DNA of 64,000 nucleotides from Paenibacillus plantarum (GTDB lineage Bacteria > Bacillota > Bacilli > Paenibacillales > NBRC-103111), in contig NZ_WHNY01000026.1 of assembly GCF_013141695.1 (NCBI RefSeq), positions 372,001 through 436,000 on the forward strand, read 5' to 3'. A program made the position numbers and the translations under genes. Below the pieces are notes generated by a model that was not told the DNA's origin, searched no databases, and was given only the letters and a program-made list of their open reading frames with translations. How positions within the stretch are numbered: position 1 is the first letter of the stretch; every line of letters begins with the position of its first letter. Positions 19,006-27,786 of this stretch are shown here, piece by piece.

Positions 19006-20010
19006 TCATCTCTCTACCTGGTTCCCCAGCCATCGCAAATATACGCCCAACGCCTCGGCATAACTGTCCAGCAGTTTCAGACCATTTATGGAGAGCTCTT
19101 TCATGCGTTCAGATCGCCCTTGAACCCCGATTTTGTATAACATCAATAAAAACATCTTCCATTCCTTATAAATCGGCTCAAGCAGGGACATCGCTTCGTG
19201 ATAGCCGGAACGAAGCACAAGACCTGCTTCCTCCGCATACATCTGTATAAATTCGATATGGCTCAGAATGCAGCCAACACGCAAGCCGTAGTACACTTCC
19301 TCACAGGACTCCTGCAGTTCCTTTTTACTCATGGTAACCCACTCCGCCAAATCCAAGATCACATGTCTGACAGCGTTGATCCCCCCTGATTCAAGTGCTC
19401 TGTCCCAATCTAGGAACGAAGCGATATGGTCCATATAAGCACGCGTCACCACCGAATTGGGCGTCGTCCGATTGTCGGAAGTCGGGCGGTAAAAGGTGAT
19501 GCACGTACAGCCTTTTTCCAACTCATCCAATGCGACTGGTCCTTGGTACGTATGTATGCAGCCAGATTTGTCGCGCAAATGAGGGTCAACTACATAGGCC
19601 TCATTGCGCTCGACGTCCAATCCATAAAGCGTAACAATATGACCGCGGGCTGCATTCTCTGTATAAGCCCTGTGATAACTCAAACATCGGGTTCGTACTG
19701 ATAACAACACAGGATATCCTTGTGCCAAACTGTCGGTGCAGTCGTTCACAAGATTCACAGGGTATTCCTGTGAGGTGTTATGGAAGGAAAATTGCGGTTG
19801 AATCTGTACGAATGGCGTCGTAATTTGCTCCATCCTTTCAAACCAGAACGTCTTTGGGTCCCCAAGATAAGGAATATTCATGCCCCCGCACAGAAAGAAT
19901 AGCGCCGCCTCCGTCAGATTACTCCCCGAAACACGAAGTGCCTCCTGCATGTTGGCGTATATACAGTCATTGCCTGTTTTTACCTGAATATCAGCAATAC
20001 ATATATTCAA
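19006..20010 (-). CDS. BtrH-like papain-fold acyltransferase (paralogue 1)
   Basis: This 334-residue protein resembles the BtrH N-terminal domain family (butirosin BtrH moves an acyl group from a carrier protein to an aminoglycoside amine). A likely Cys-His-Asp set is visible: C16 in TGNDCIYANMQEAL, H124 in ARGHIVTLYG and D142 in AYVVDPH. The C-terminal 150 residues are helical. The start is TTG 20010: GGAGGAGCAAGC stands directly before it, and TTG overlaps the stop of the carrier-protein gene as TTGA. A longer reading from 20064 would run through that gene. Coupling to a carrier protein strongly suggests they work together. Its place inside a sugar operon is unusual. Confidence 0.72.
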   Translation of the reverse strand: MNICIADIQVKTGNDCIYANMQEALRVSGSNLTEAALFFLCGGMNIPYLGDPKTFWFERMEQITTPFVQIQPQFSFHNTSQEYPVNLVNDCTDSLAQGYPVLLSVRTRCLSYHRAYTENAARGHIVTLYGLDVERNEAYVVDPHLRDKSGCIHTYQGPVALDELEKGCTCITFYRPTSDNRTTPNSVVTRAYMDHIASFLDWDRALESGGINAVRHVILDLAEWVTMSKKELQESCEEVYYGLRVGCILSHIEFIQMYAEEAGLVLRSGYHEAMSLLEPIYKEWKMFLLMLYKIGVQGRSERMKELSINGLKLLDSYAEALGVYLRWLGNQVER

Positions 20011-20279
20011 GCTTGCTCCTCCTCTAGACGCCGAACAAGTGTCGCAATTTGGTTCAGCGTACACAGATTCTCAATCAGCATATCTTCCTCTTCAATCAAG
20101 ATATTAAACTTCAGTTCCAACGCTACGACGAGTTCCACGGCAGCAAGAGAACTAAAATCATAGTTTCGCAGATCGTCATCCTCGCTTAAACCAAATACTG
20201 TCTCCTGATCCTGTTTCATGACATTCGTCAGCAAAACCCTTATCACATCATAATAGGTATGTAGTGAATCCACAGTCAT
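20007..20279 (-). CDS. Acyl carrier protein (1)
   Basis: This is a 90-residue acyl carrier protein. The phosphopantetheine site is the serine in YDFSSLAAVELVVALE (S44), with the usual acidic helix III after it. It starts at ATG 20279 with AAGGAGGGTGAA upstream; an upstream ATG without a ribosome site is ignored. It sits 51 bases after the response regulator and overlaps the BtrH-like gene by four bases. No fatty acid or polyketide synthase gene is nearby, so it is a specialised carrier and not the housekeeping AcpP. It would hold an acyl or aminoacyl group for the neighbouring BtrH-like protein. Confidence 0.85.
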   Translation of the reverse strand: MTVDSLHTYYDVIRVLLTNVMKQDQETVFGLSEDDDLRNYDFSSLAAVELVVALELKFNILIEEEDMLIENLCTLNQIATLVRRLEEEQA

Positions 20280-20330
20280 TTCACCCTCCTTCAACGCCAT
20301 TTGCACGACAGTAAAATACATCTGTAAGGA

Positions 20331-21107
20331 CTACTGCATTTTGTAGTGCTGCCGATATTCGCTCGGTGTAAGACCGCAGTACTTTTTGAAAACACTGAAG
20401 AAGTGTCGGACGCTCTCGTATCCAACTTGCTCGGATATACGGTGTAAGGAATCCATCGAATCGCCCAACATCAGTAACTTCGCCTTCTTAATGCGGTACA
20501 GATGTAAGTAATTGATCAGCGTCAGCCCAGTCTCTTTACGAAAGAGCGAGGAGATATAATTGGGATGCAAGTATACATGTTCGGCAATTTGATCAAGTGA
20601 AATATTTTCCCTATAATGTGTCTCGATATGACGGATAATTTTTTTGACGTTTTTGGACATTTGATCGTAGTCAACGCCCGGGACAGTTTCTTCCCAGTCC
20701 GATGAGGCATGAGAGTTAACCTCATCTTCACTTTCCAGCAGCTCGAGCGACAGATTCGTCATCACATCATAAAGCTCTGCCTTATTAATTGGCTTCAACA
20801 GATAATCAATCACTTTACAGCGTATGGCTTGGTGCAGATAGGCGGGATCATCGTATCCGGTCAAAATGATGAAGCGATCGCATAGGCCGCGCTCACGGAC
20901 TTTACGTATCAGTTCTAGTCCGTTCATCTCCGGCATCTGAATATCGGTAATAAGCAAATCAGGACGGAAGTTCTCCAGCTTTTCAAGCGCATCAAATCCA
21001 TCATGCGCACTGACGATCCGCGAGCATGGTGTCTGCCCTTTCTCAATGATATTAATTAGCCCCTTTAACATAAAGGGCTCGTCATCTACGATCATCAAGT
21101 TAAGCAT
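20331..21107 (-). CDS. AraC-type response regulator (YesN-like, short form)
   Basis: This 258-residue regulator has an N-terminal receiver domain (MIVDDEPFMLKG; phosphoacceptor D55 in LLITDIQMPEMNGL; switch residues in FIILTGYDDPAY and LLKPI). It is joined by a short linker to a C-terminal AraC double helix-turn-helix (ISLDQIAEHVYLHPNYISSL and the ending YCGLTPSEYRQHY). It is about half the length of typical YesN proteins. No sensor kinase lies beside it; the only one in the window is at 52597-54348, and the two operons share a promoter element. It is probably the activator of the importer operon, which would be autoregulatory. GGAGGGATAGC precedes the start. Confidence 0.9.
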   Translation of the reverse strand: MLNLMIVDDEPFMLKGLINIIEKGQTPCSRIVSAHDGFDALEKLENFRPDLLITDIQMPEMNGLELIRKVRERGLCDRFIILTGYDDPAYLHQAIRCKVIDYLLKPINKAELYDVMTNLSLELLESEDEVNSHASSDWEETVPGVDYDQMSKNVKKIIRHIETHYRENISLDQIAEHVYLHPNYISSLFRKETGLTLINYLHLYRIKKAKLLMLGDSMDSLHRISEQVGYESVRHFFSVFKKYCGLTPSEYRQHYKMQ

Positions 21108-21229
21108 GCTATCCCTCCATGTACATACGGATCGATTCGGTTCGATTCCGCTGTACCCATTATTGGAATTTTATTCTATCTATTTAAGTTTAGCATTCTG
21201 CTTAAATTTTAAGCAATATGATCAATTGG

Positions 21230-24200
21230 TTATTTGTCGGCGTACAAGCGAACGGGACCATACAGGCCGCCGGCCGCAAACGCCTTTTCCCAATGCTCAG
21301 GCATTGAATCTGGCTGCCAGTACGACACTTTCGGATTCGTAGATCCACCGACATTGCTTGACGGGCGGCCGATTTCATAATGGGTACCCAACGTGTTCGT
21401 CACTCGAATACGCAGATGATGCGTTCCCGGGCCGCAATCAAGCTTAAATCGATATGGGCCCCATGCGCGTACACCGAGCGGTTTGCCATTCAGCCATATC
21501 TCCACCGTGCCGCGAACATGCCCCAGCTCTAGTACCGCGTTATTGCCCTCATTCCATTCGAGCATCGACTCATATTCAACTACGCCACTATGATGGGGCA
21601 GACACAGTGCAGATCTCCAATCGCCGAGTTCGCCTTGCACCTTCGCAACCTCGAACCGAATCGGAGCGAGCAGCACGTCCGTCTCTGTACTCATATCACT
21701 TGGCACGATGCGAAGTGCAGCCATTGTACCGGCCAATTGCGCTTCGAACCGCGCTTGACCGTCACGCATTGCTTTCTGCTCGCCGTCTATCCAACATTCA
21801 CACTCTCCAGCGCAGATGACCTGAAGCGCCGTGGCTCCAGCCGGGAGTGGGAAGCGCAGCCAGATCGGTTTCCCTAGCTGAGATGTGTCGCGGACGAACG
21901 GCAATGGCTGAGACGTCGGTTTGGCATCCGGCATCAGCCAGCCGACATTTGGTAACGGATGAGTGCGGCCTGGGAGCCACATCGTCTCCGTCTCGGCAAA
22001 CTGCAGCACGGCTTCATGCAGAACCTCGGAGTGCTGTCCCTGTTCATTCAACCACGATGGCCCGGTGCAGAACATGTGGTTGCTTCCATCCACACGCTCG
22101 ATCACGCCGTCCACCATCGCCACACCTTGACCCTCTGGCATGATAAGCTCGATGGTATTGTCGCCGCCCTGCCAGTACCGCGTCAGATCAATCTCTTCTT
22201 GACCCTGCCGGATATATGGATTGAAATCGCCATGCTCAGACATTTGCTTGCCGTTCACATAGAGCGCAACGCGCTCCTTCGCACAGAAGATGACGCGAAC
22301 GCGACTGACACCAACATTCCCTTGCTCGGAAATCGTGTATGACAACCGCGTTTTTGAATTAGGGCTAGGCGAATAAATCCACTTGGGCAGTGGCTCCTGC
22401 TCTTCCGCGCACAAGGTAACCCCTGTGCGGATCAGCCCACCCGCCAACGCCTCCGCACACAGCAGCAACGAATTGGCTCCGTGCTTCAGGCTAACGGCCG
22501 ATGTCTGCTCCTCAGGACCACCGCTGTATGCGATCCGTTCTCCATTCACCCATAGGGCTATTGCCGCATTGCTCTCCGTGCGCAGCCAGTACGTCCCGGC
22601 CTTCGGCGCTACGACATGCGTCCTCGCCCATACCTTATCGCCAAGATCCGCCATACTCAAATTCAAGAACTTGCGGGGGACCCGACCCATACGCCCCGCC
22701 CATGTTCGGAACGACAGATCTCCCAGCGTATTGCTGTAGACGACCCGCCATTTGCTGCTATCATCAAAGCTCTGATCCCGAGATGCTTCCCAGTAAGCAG
22801 CCTCGCTCCACAGTCGCTTCGTCCAGACCGAATCGTCAAAGTTACTCACATGCCAGTAAGCTGCTATGCCGTCTGCTTCGCTCTCCTCACACGCGACAAG
22901 CAGTTCACGGCGCTCGATCGGCGCAAAAGCCGTTTGCCCGCCATGTAAATCAAAATCCCCATAACGATTATCCAGCGTGGGCACTGCGAGTACTTGCCAG
23001 TCATTCAGCTCTCTCACCAGGTCCTGTACTGCAGGAAGTAACGGTACTTCTGCCGGCTGCGCCAGTCTGTCCGATGGAGGCCTGGATTGGCTGAACACCT
23101 CAGCCTCCTTATGATCCCATGGGCATACGACGAATGCCGCTGGCCAGCTGTCGAACTCCACTTCCAGCTCAACCCATTCACCGTCCCTGCTATAGGTAAG
23201 CGGGGATACCTGCCCACTCACCGGATCCCACAGCTGCGGATAGCCTGCAGTGCGCAGACGATAGCGCGCGCTCTGCGGAGGCCGTGCCCCCTCACTTGAT
23301 GGTTCATGCATCGGCAGCAGCTCTCCCGCTTCCGGCAGCAGAAGGAATATATCAGCGTCCTCTGTCCTGCGCATCAACGGCATATTCGGCCCTTTTGCAC
23401 GACCCAGCGACTTCGATTCAAGAATATCTAACACTTCTTGGGTGGAGCTGACATAGATAGCTCCCTCTAGCACGGGATCATCCTCTCCACACTGCACAGC
23501 AATAACCAGTCCGCCGGTTTCAACCCAATCTTTCACCTTCGCCAAGGCAGCATCATCCATCAAAGTGGTCCCACATAGCAAAAGTGCTGAGAACGATTCG
23601 TCGCCAATTCGGAGCTTGCCATCCGACACCTTCGCAATCTCCAAAGCGGAATCGTCCGTCACATCAAAGTCGATGCATGCGGAGCGAAGCGCACCTGGTT
23701 GATTTCGCTCCTTGCGATTCCAGCGGCCTGTCAGCGATTGGTAAACCTCTTGAACATGCCCGATTCGCTTATGTGGCACCATGTTGGCGACGGCCATCGG
23801 ATGCTGGAGTGGCCCTCCGTCTGACAGCGACATCCAACCGCATGCCGCGTGCGAAGGATAATGAACCGCAACATCGGCAACATGCGTTCCTTGCGTTAAC
23901 AGCCAGCACGCACGGCTGACCGTGTCGGCAAACACGCCGTAATGCTCATAATACGGCTGACGCCATCCCGTGTCGGGCGGCGCCCACTCCCACCATCCGC
24001 CACGCGTACTGTAATAGACAGAGTGAGGACTGTAAAGCGTCACGCCAGACTGCAGCCAAGGCACAAGCCAGTGCATCGTCTCCTCCATCGTTCCGCCCCA
24101 ACCGCTCGTATGGAATGACTCCAGGAACACGCGTTTGCCCCCGTGCAAATGAACCATCGAAGCATGTGGCTTGATCTCGCCATCCATATCACTGCCAGCG

Positions 24201-25084
24201 GCATTATACCAGCGATGCGTGCGCATATAATCCAGATAAAGCCGTTGCGCACCATGCAGATCGACGCGACGCGCAGGTCCGGCCTGGTCGCAGCACTGCA
24301 GCATATTATGGCGCTTGTGCCACTCATATTGCAGTTTGAATACCGCTTCCTCCGCCAGCTCGGTCGCTAGTTCGTAAACGCGCCGGCGTATAAGCGAAGC
24401 TCCCTCCATATCTTCAAACAAAGCCGGCAATGCGGCAATCAAGTCCTCTCCATACCGCTGGTCATACAGCTTGGGAAGGCTATCTGTCCATAACGGCATC
24501 GATGGAAGCTCATCCTGGAAGCTGCCTCCAATCGTCCGACCTAGTTCATTCGGAAAACGCCTCTCGAACTCGCCGTAAATGCGATCGTACAACTGCACTG
24601 TTGCGCGCTTGTCGAGCCAGTTAAATCCTTGCCGAACCGTTATGTACCGGTAGCCGCCACTCTCAGTTAGCAAGGCTGCACCTTCAGTCAGTTCCTCGCC
24701 ATGTGCAAGTCTACGCAGCTGGTAACCGGCCCATTCCGGATGCTCTGCGACAAGGTGAGCCGGGAAGTTGGTTCCCGAAAAGCCGATTTGGTCGTAGAAG
24801 AAAATACGCATACCCAATCTTTGAGCTTCACGCAGAGCCACTTCGAACATCGACCACCAACGCTCGCTAAAATATGGCGGATCGTCGGCAACGCTTCCAT
24901 ATTGAGGGCCCGTCGGCGCAATATTGATGATGCCGATATTGCGCAAGCCTCCGCTGCGGAATTTCTGTAATTGCCATCGAATGCGTTCCGGGGTTACTTC
25001 CTCCGCACTCCACCACCAGAAGGGCACTGGACCGAAATCCGGATCCGGTGAAGCAAACCTCTCGCGCAGATTGTTGTAATTCAT
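21230..25084 (-). CDS. GH106-like glycoside hydrolase (probable alpha-L-rhamnosidase)
   Basis: This very large protein (1284 residues) starts with a TIM-barrel domain, DFGPVPFWWWSAEEVTPERI then LRNIGIINIAPTGPQYGS, the pattern of GH106 alpha-L-rhamnosidases. Candidate acidic residues are in SFQDELPSMPLW and VFLESFHTSGWGG. A Rossmann-like segment and several jelly-roll modules with repeated phrases such as LWVNGERI, LYVNGKQM and IWLNGKPLG follow. One GH106 enzyme acts on the rhamnose next to apiose in rhamnogalacturonan II, which suits this locus. It has no signal peptide. AGGAGGATCCTAAT precedes the start. The family match is distant, so other large hydrolase families remain possible. Confidence 0.75.
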   Translation of the reverse strand: MNYNNLRERFASPDPDFGPVPFWWWSAEEVTPERIRWQLQKFRSGGLRNIGIINIAPTGPQYGSVADDPPYFSERWWSMFEVALREAQRLGMRIFFYDQIGFSGTNFPAHLVAEHPEWAGYQLRRLAHGEELTEGAALLTESGGYRYITVRQGFNWLDKRATVQLYDRIYGEFERRFPNELGRTIGGSFQDELPSMPLWTDSLPKLYDQRYGEDLIAALPALFEDMEGASLIRRRVYELATELAEEAVFKLQYEWHKRHNMLQCCDQAGPARRVDLHGAQRLYLDYMRTHRWYNAAGSDMDGEIKPHASMVHLHGGKRVFLESFHTSGWGGTMEETMHWLVPWLQSGVTLYSPHSVYYSTRGGWWEWAPPDTGWRQPYYEHYGVFADTVSRACWLLTQGTHVADVAVHYPSHAACGWMSLSDGGPLQHPMAVANMVPHKRIGHVQEVYQSLTGRWNRKERNQPGALRSACIDFDVTDDSALEIAKVSDGKLRIGDESFSALLLCGTTLMDDAALAKVKDWVETGGLVIAVQCGEDDPVLEGAIYVSSTQEVLDILESKSLGRAKGPNMPLMRRTEDADIFLLLPEAGELLPMHEPSSEGARPPQSARYRLRTAGYPQLWDPVSGQVSPLTYSRDGEWVELEVEFDSWPAAFVVCPWDHKEAEVFSQSRPPSDRLAQPAEVPLLPAVQDLVRELNDWQVLAVPTLDNRYGDFDLHGGQTAFAPIERRELLVACEESEADGIAAYWHVSNFDDSVWTKRLWSEAAYWEASRDQSFDDSSKWRVVYSNTLGDLSFRTWAGRMGRVPRKFLNLSMADLGDKVWARTHVVAPKAGTYWLRTESNAAIALWVNGERIAYSGGPEEQTSAVSLKHGANSLLLCAEALAGGLIRTGVTLCAEEQEPLPKWIYSPSPNSKTRLSYTISEQGNVGVSRVRVIFCAKERVALYVNGKQMSEHGDFNPYIRQGQEEIDLTRYWQGGDNTIELIMPEGQGVAMVDGVIERVDGSNHMFCTGPSWLNEQGQHSEVLHEAVLQFAETETMWLPGRTHPLPNVGWLMPDAKPTSQPLPFVRDTSQLGKPIWLRFPLPAGATALQVICAGECECWIDGEQKAMRDGQARFEAQLAGTMAALRIVPSDMSTETDVLLAPIRFEVAKVQGELGDWRSALCLPHHSGVVEYESMLEWNEGNNAVLELGHVRGTVEIWLNGKPLGVRAWGPYRFKLDCGPGTHHLRIRVTNTLGTHYEIGRPSSNVGGSTNPKVSYWQPDSMPEHWEKAFAAGGLYGPVRLYADK

Positions 25085-25126
25085 ATTAGGATCCTCCTGA
25101 AATTCAAAAATAAATGGCTCGACTCA

Positions 25127-25156
25127 ATGGCCGAAATGCTTACGCATTTCGGCCAT
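25127..25156. other. Perfect 13-bp hairpin between binding-protein and GH106-like genes
   Basis: ATGGCCGAAATGC and its exact complement are separated by four bases. No T-run follows on either strand, so it is a poor terminator. It lies 44 bases after the binding-protein stop, where such stems often protect the 3' end of importer mRNA and raise binding-protein levels over downstream genes. Confidence 0.75.
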
Positions 25157-25174
25157 ATCGGCAAGCATCCACTT

Positions 25175-25188
25175 TTGTAGCGTTTACA
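25175..25188. promoter_or_regulatory. cre-like site after binding-protein gene
   Basis: TTGTAGCGTTTACA fits the CcpA consensus at all but two left-end positions. It is 91 bases upstream of the GH106-like start and beside the hairpin, so it may control an internal promoter or block read-through. Confidence 0.35.
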
Positions 25189-25199
25189 TCATTCTACGT

Positions 25200-26762
25200 T
25201 TAAAAGTTTTTCTGATATTCTTTGTATTTCGTCGTAGCCCAGGCTTCCAATTTCGGAAGTCCCATACCTTCGGCCTTTTTCATCATGGCTTCGTAATTCG
25301 CTTTGGCTTCTGCTTCGGAAGCCGCCAAATAGATTTTCAATTCTTCGGTCGTGACCATATTTGTGATTTGATTTTCAATCACTTGCTCATCTGTATCCGG
25401 CTCTGTAGAAACCAGACCCAGTGCAGGGTTGAACTTAAGAGCGGCCCTATTAGCAAGACCCCATTGCGTCATTTGAGAAGTCGGGCTATAACGTTGTAGT
25501 GCTTCGTTAACGCCGCTGCTGCCAATCAGACCCCACCAAACAACACCCATTTTCTTTTGAATTTCAGCGTTGTTGAAATCATATTTCATAACCGGATATT
25601 TCTCTGCTTCGTTATATTCCCAATCTTCGCCCTTAATACCGTAAAGTCCAAGCTTTTGTCCTTCTTCACTGTACATGAACTGCAAGAATTTAATTGAAGC
25701 TTCTGGGTTTTTGTTCCTTTTCGTAATATACATGCCTGCCCAGCCGGATCCACCCATCGGAACACCCGCTTGGTCGCTAAGCAGTTTCGTCACTTGCGTC
25801 ATTTTGAATGCTGTCCCAAGTTTTTCCAATTGCGCGTTGGTCGCATCCGCATTACCGTGGCCATGGGCAAAGGCTTTACCGTTCAATACCAATTGATCAT
25901 CTTGCTGAGCGTCCTTAAAGGTGAAGTTCTCAGCCGTCATATATCCTTTGCGGTACAGATTGTTCATGTACAGGTAGTAATTCAAATAGTTTTTATCTTT
26001 CAGGTAGTATTTCGCAGCACCGTCTATGTCCACGAAGCCTTTGGCTTTCTTCAATCCGAAGTTGATACGTAGATTTTGACCGATTTGATCTTTATCCCAC
26101 ACGAGCGGCGTCATATCCGGAAACTGAGCTTTCACTTTGCCCAGAACCGCGGTGAGATCATCCAAGTTATTCAGTGGAGGATTACCAATTTTCTCCATAA
26201 TATCTTGACGGAAAGTCAAACCGCTCGTGCCTGGTATTGCTTTTGTATTATCTTTCCACTCTTGCTCCGTAGAGTATGCATTTCGTATCGTATAGAAGTT
26301 ACCGTCTGGCATCGTGTTGACGCCCATACGTTCTTTACTAATTTTGAAATCCGGCGCATACTTCTTGATTAAGTCCCCCAATGGATAGGATACATTACTG
26401 ACGGCCATGCGCGTCAGATCAGTAGCTGTATATACCAAATCAGGTAAATCGCCTGAAGCGATCAGAAGCGGAAGCTGTTTATCGTCCGTAGCAACCTGAA
26501 CATTCAGCTTAATTCCGGTTTTCTTAGTAATTTCTTCCGGAACCTTGCCGCTCCAGTCTTTCAGAGACCACCATGGCATATTGACGAACACCGTAAGCTC
26601 TACAGGTTTTTGGTCAGCTTTCTTGGCTTCTTGCGTGGCAGCTGGTGCGGTACTCGCCTTGCTAGTTTCCGTACTGTTGCCACTGTTGGCGCTTGAACAG
26701 GCTGTAAGTAACATCATCCCTGCAAGCGCTATCAACCCTGTCGATTTAAAAACCTTCTTCAT
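25200..26762 (-). CDS. Lipoprotein solute-binding protein of carbohydrate ABC importer (LplA-like)
   Basis: This 520-residue extracellular binding protein has a lipoprotein signal peptide, MKKVFKSTGLIALAGM then LLTACSS with lipidated C22. The mature part follows with the two-lobed fold of large type binding proteins found with LplB/LplC permeases (VELTVFVNMPWWSLKDWSG near the start). It captures an oligosaccharide outside the cell for the two permeases encoded upstream. No ATPase gene is present; such systems usually share the MsmX-type ATPase encoded elsewhere. A strong hairpin lies just downstream of its stop. Start ATG 26762 has AAAAAGGAGG upstream. The ligand is inferred to be a rhamnogalacturonan II fragment. 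Confidence 0.92.
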   Translation of the reverse strand: MKKVFKSTGLIALAGMMLLTACSSANSGNSTETSKASTAPAATQEAKKADQKPVELTVFVNMPWWSLKDWSGKVPEEITKKTGIKLNVQVATDDKQLPLLIASGDLPDLVYTATDLTRMAVSNVSYPLGDLIKKYAPDFKISKERMGVNTMPDGNFYTIRNAYSTEQEWKDNTKAIPGTSGLTFRQDIMEKIGNPPLNNLDDLTAVLGKVKAQFPDMTPLVWDKDQIGQNLRINFGLKKAKGFVDIDGAAKYYLKDKNYLNYYLYMNNLYRKGYMTAENFTFKDAQQDDQLVLNGKAFAHGHGNADATNAQLEKLGTAFKMTQVTKLLSDQAGVPMGGSGWAGMYITKRNKNPEASIKFLQFMYSEEGQKLGLYGIKGEDWEYNEAEKYPVMKYDFNNAEIQKKMGVVWWGLIGSSGVNEALQRYSPTSQMTQWGLANRAALKFNPALGLVSTEPDTDEQVIENQITNMVTTEELKIYLAASEAEAKANYEAMMKKAEGMGLPKLEAWATTKYKEYQKNF

Positions 26763-26885
26763 TGAATTGCCTCCTTTTTATCTCTACCTTAAATTATTTA
26801 TGAAACGGAATAAACCCTCTTTTTTATTTGTGGTTTTATTCCGCGTTCCATCAACGTCATACACTAGAAATCAAACAAATGCTGC

Positions 26886-27767
26886 TTAACCCTTTACAGA
26901 ACCGATCATAATTCCTTGTACAAAGTACTTTTGTAAAAAAGGATAGACAAGCAGGATCGGTATAACTGCGATAACCATGGCTGTCACCTGTATCGAAAAG
27001 GTTGTCACACCCGTAACGGCCGCAGCGTAATCCGCAGAAGCCATATCCGTTGGAACCATACCCTGATTAATAACTTCCATCATACGGTAGGTTAATGGCC
27101 GGAGCGAATCCTTATTGACAAAATAGGCCGAATCCATCCATGAGTTCCATTGGCCTACGCCTATAAACAATCCCATTGCAGCAATCAGTGGTTTGGAGAC
27201 GGGTAGGATGATTTTCAAAAAAATAGTTAAATCCGAAGCCCCATCTATTCGCGCCGATTCCTCCATCTCCGCAGGTATCTCACGGAAGAATGAGACCGCA
27301 ATAATGAGGAAGAAGATTGTCACTGCACCTGGAACAATATAAACCCAAAATGTATTGAGTAATCCTATGCTGCGCAGTACAACGTAATAGGGGATAAGTC
27401 CGCCCGAGGTGTACATGGCAATGATAAAAAATGAAAAGTAGAACTTCTGAAACACCAGATTACGATACGCCAGACCATACGCTGTCAAACACGTAAAAAA
27501 GATCGTGACGGCCGCTCCGATACCTGTCCTTATCACGGAGACCCCAAAAGACTTAATCCACTTCGGATCGCTGAGAAACTTCTCATAATTGTTGAAGGTA
27601 AAATCCCTTGGCCAAAAATAGATGCCTCCCAGCGTGGTATCAAGCCCGTTATTGAACGAAATAATAATTAAATAGTAAAAGGGGTACATCGTAACCAGCG
27701 CAATGATGACAAGCAAACTAATATTTACAGTGTCAACAATGCGATCTTCGATCGTTCTGCGATGCAT
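26886..27767 (-). CDS. Carbohydrate ABC importer permease (LplC-like)
   Basis: This 293-residue inner-membrane permease has about six hydrophobic segments. The cytoplasmic EAA loop contacts the ATPase (EIPAEMEESARIDGASDLTI). The family ending LQKYFVQGIMIGSVKG is typical of LplC/YtcP-type subunits. I choose ATG 27767 (MHRRTIEDRIV) because AAAGGAGTCAATT lies before it; an upstream ATG would overlap the previous permease. It pairs with the LplB-like subunit 19 bases upstream and the binding protein downstream. Confidence 0.92.
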   Translation of the reverse strand: MHRRTIEDRIVDTVNISLLVIIALVTMYPFYYLIIISFNNGLDTTLGGIYFWPRDFTFNNYEKFLSDPKWIKSFGVSVIRTGIGAAVTIFFTCLTAYGLAYRNLVFQKFYFSFFIIAMYTSGGLIPYYVVLRSIGLLNTFWVYIVPGAVTIFFLIIAVSFFREIPAEMEESARIDGASDLTIFLKIILPVSKPLIAAMGLFIGVGQWNSWMDSAYFVNKDSLRPLTYRMMEVINQGMVPTDMASADYAAAVTGVTTFSIQVTAMVIAVIPILLVYPFLQKYFVQGIMIGSVKG

Positions 27768-27786
27768 AATTGACTCCTTTCCGCTG

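Noticed and set aside
19006..20064. Longer reading of the BtrH-like protein starting at 20064
   Set aside because: The extra N-terminal residues would overlap the carrier gene by 58 bases and have no ribosome site; TTG 20010 has GGAGGA and a classic four-base overlap.
22501..23094. Plus-strand frame of 197 codons in the GH106-like gene
   Set aside because: Antisense shadow with low-complexity, proline- and cysteine-rich translation; the minus-strand protein is continuous across it.
25127..25156. Hairpin as a Rho-independent terminator
   Set aside because: No T-run follows on either strand, and the downstream gene runs in the same direction at a short distance.
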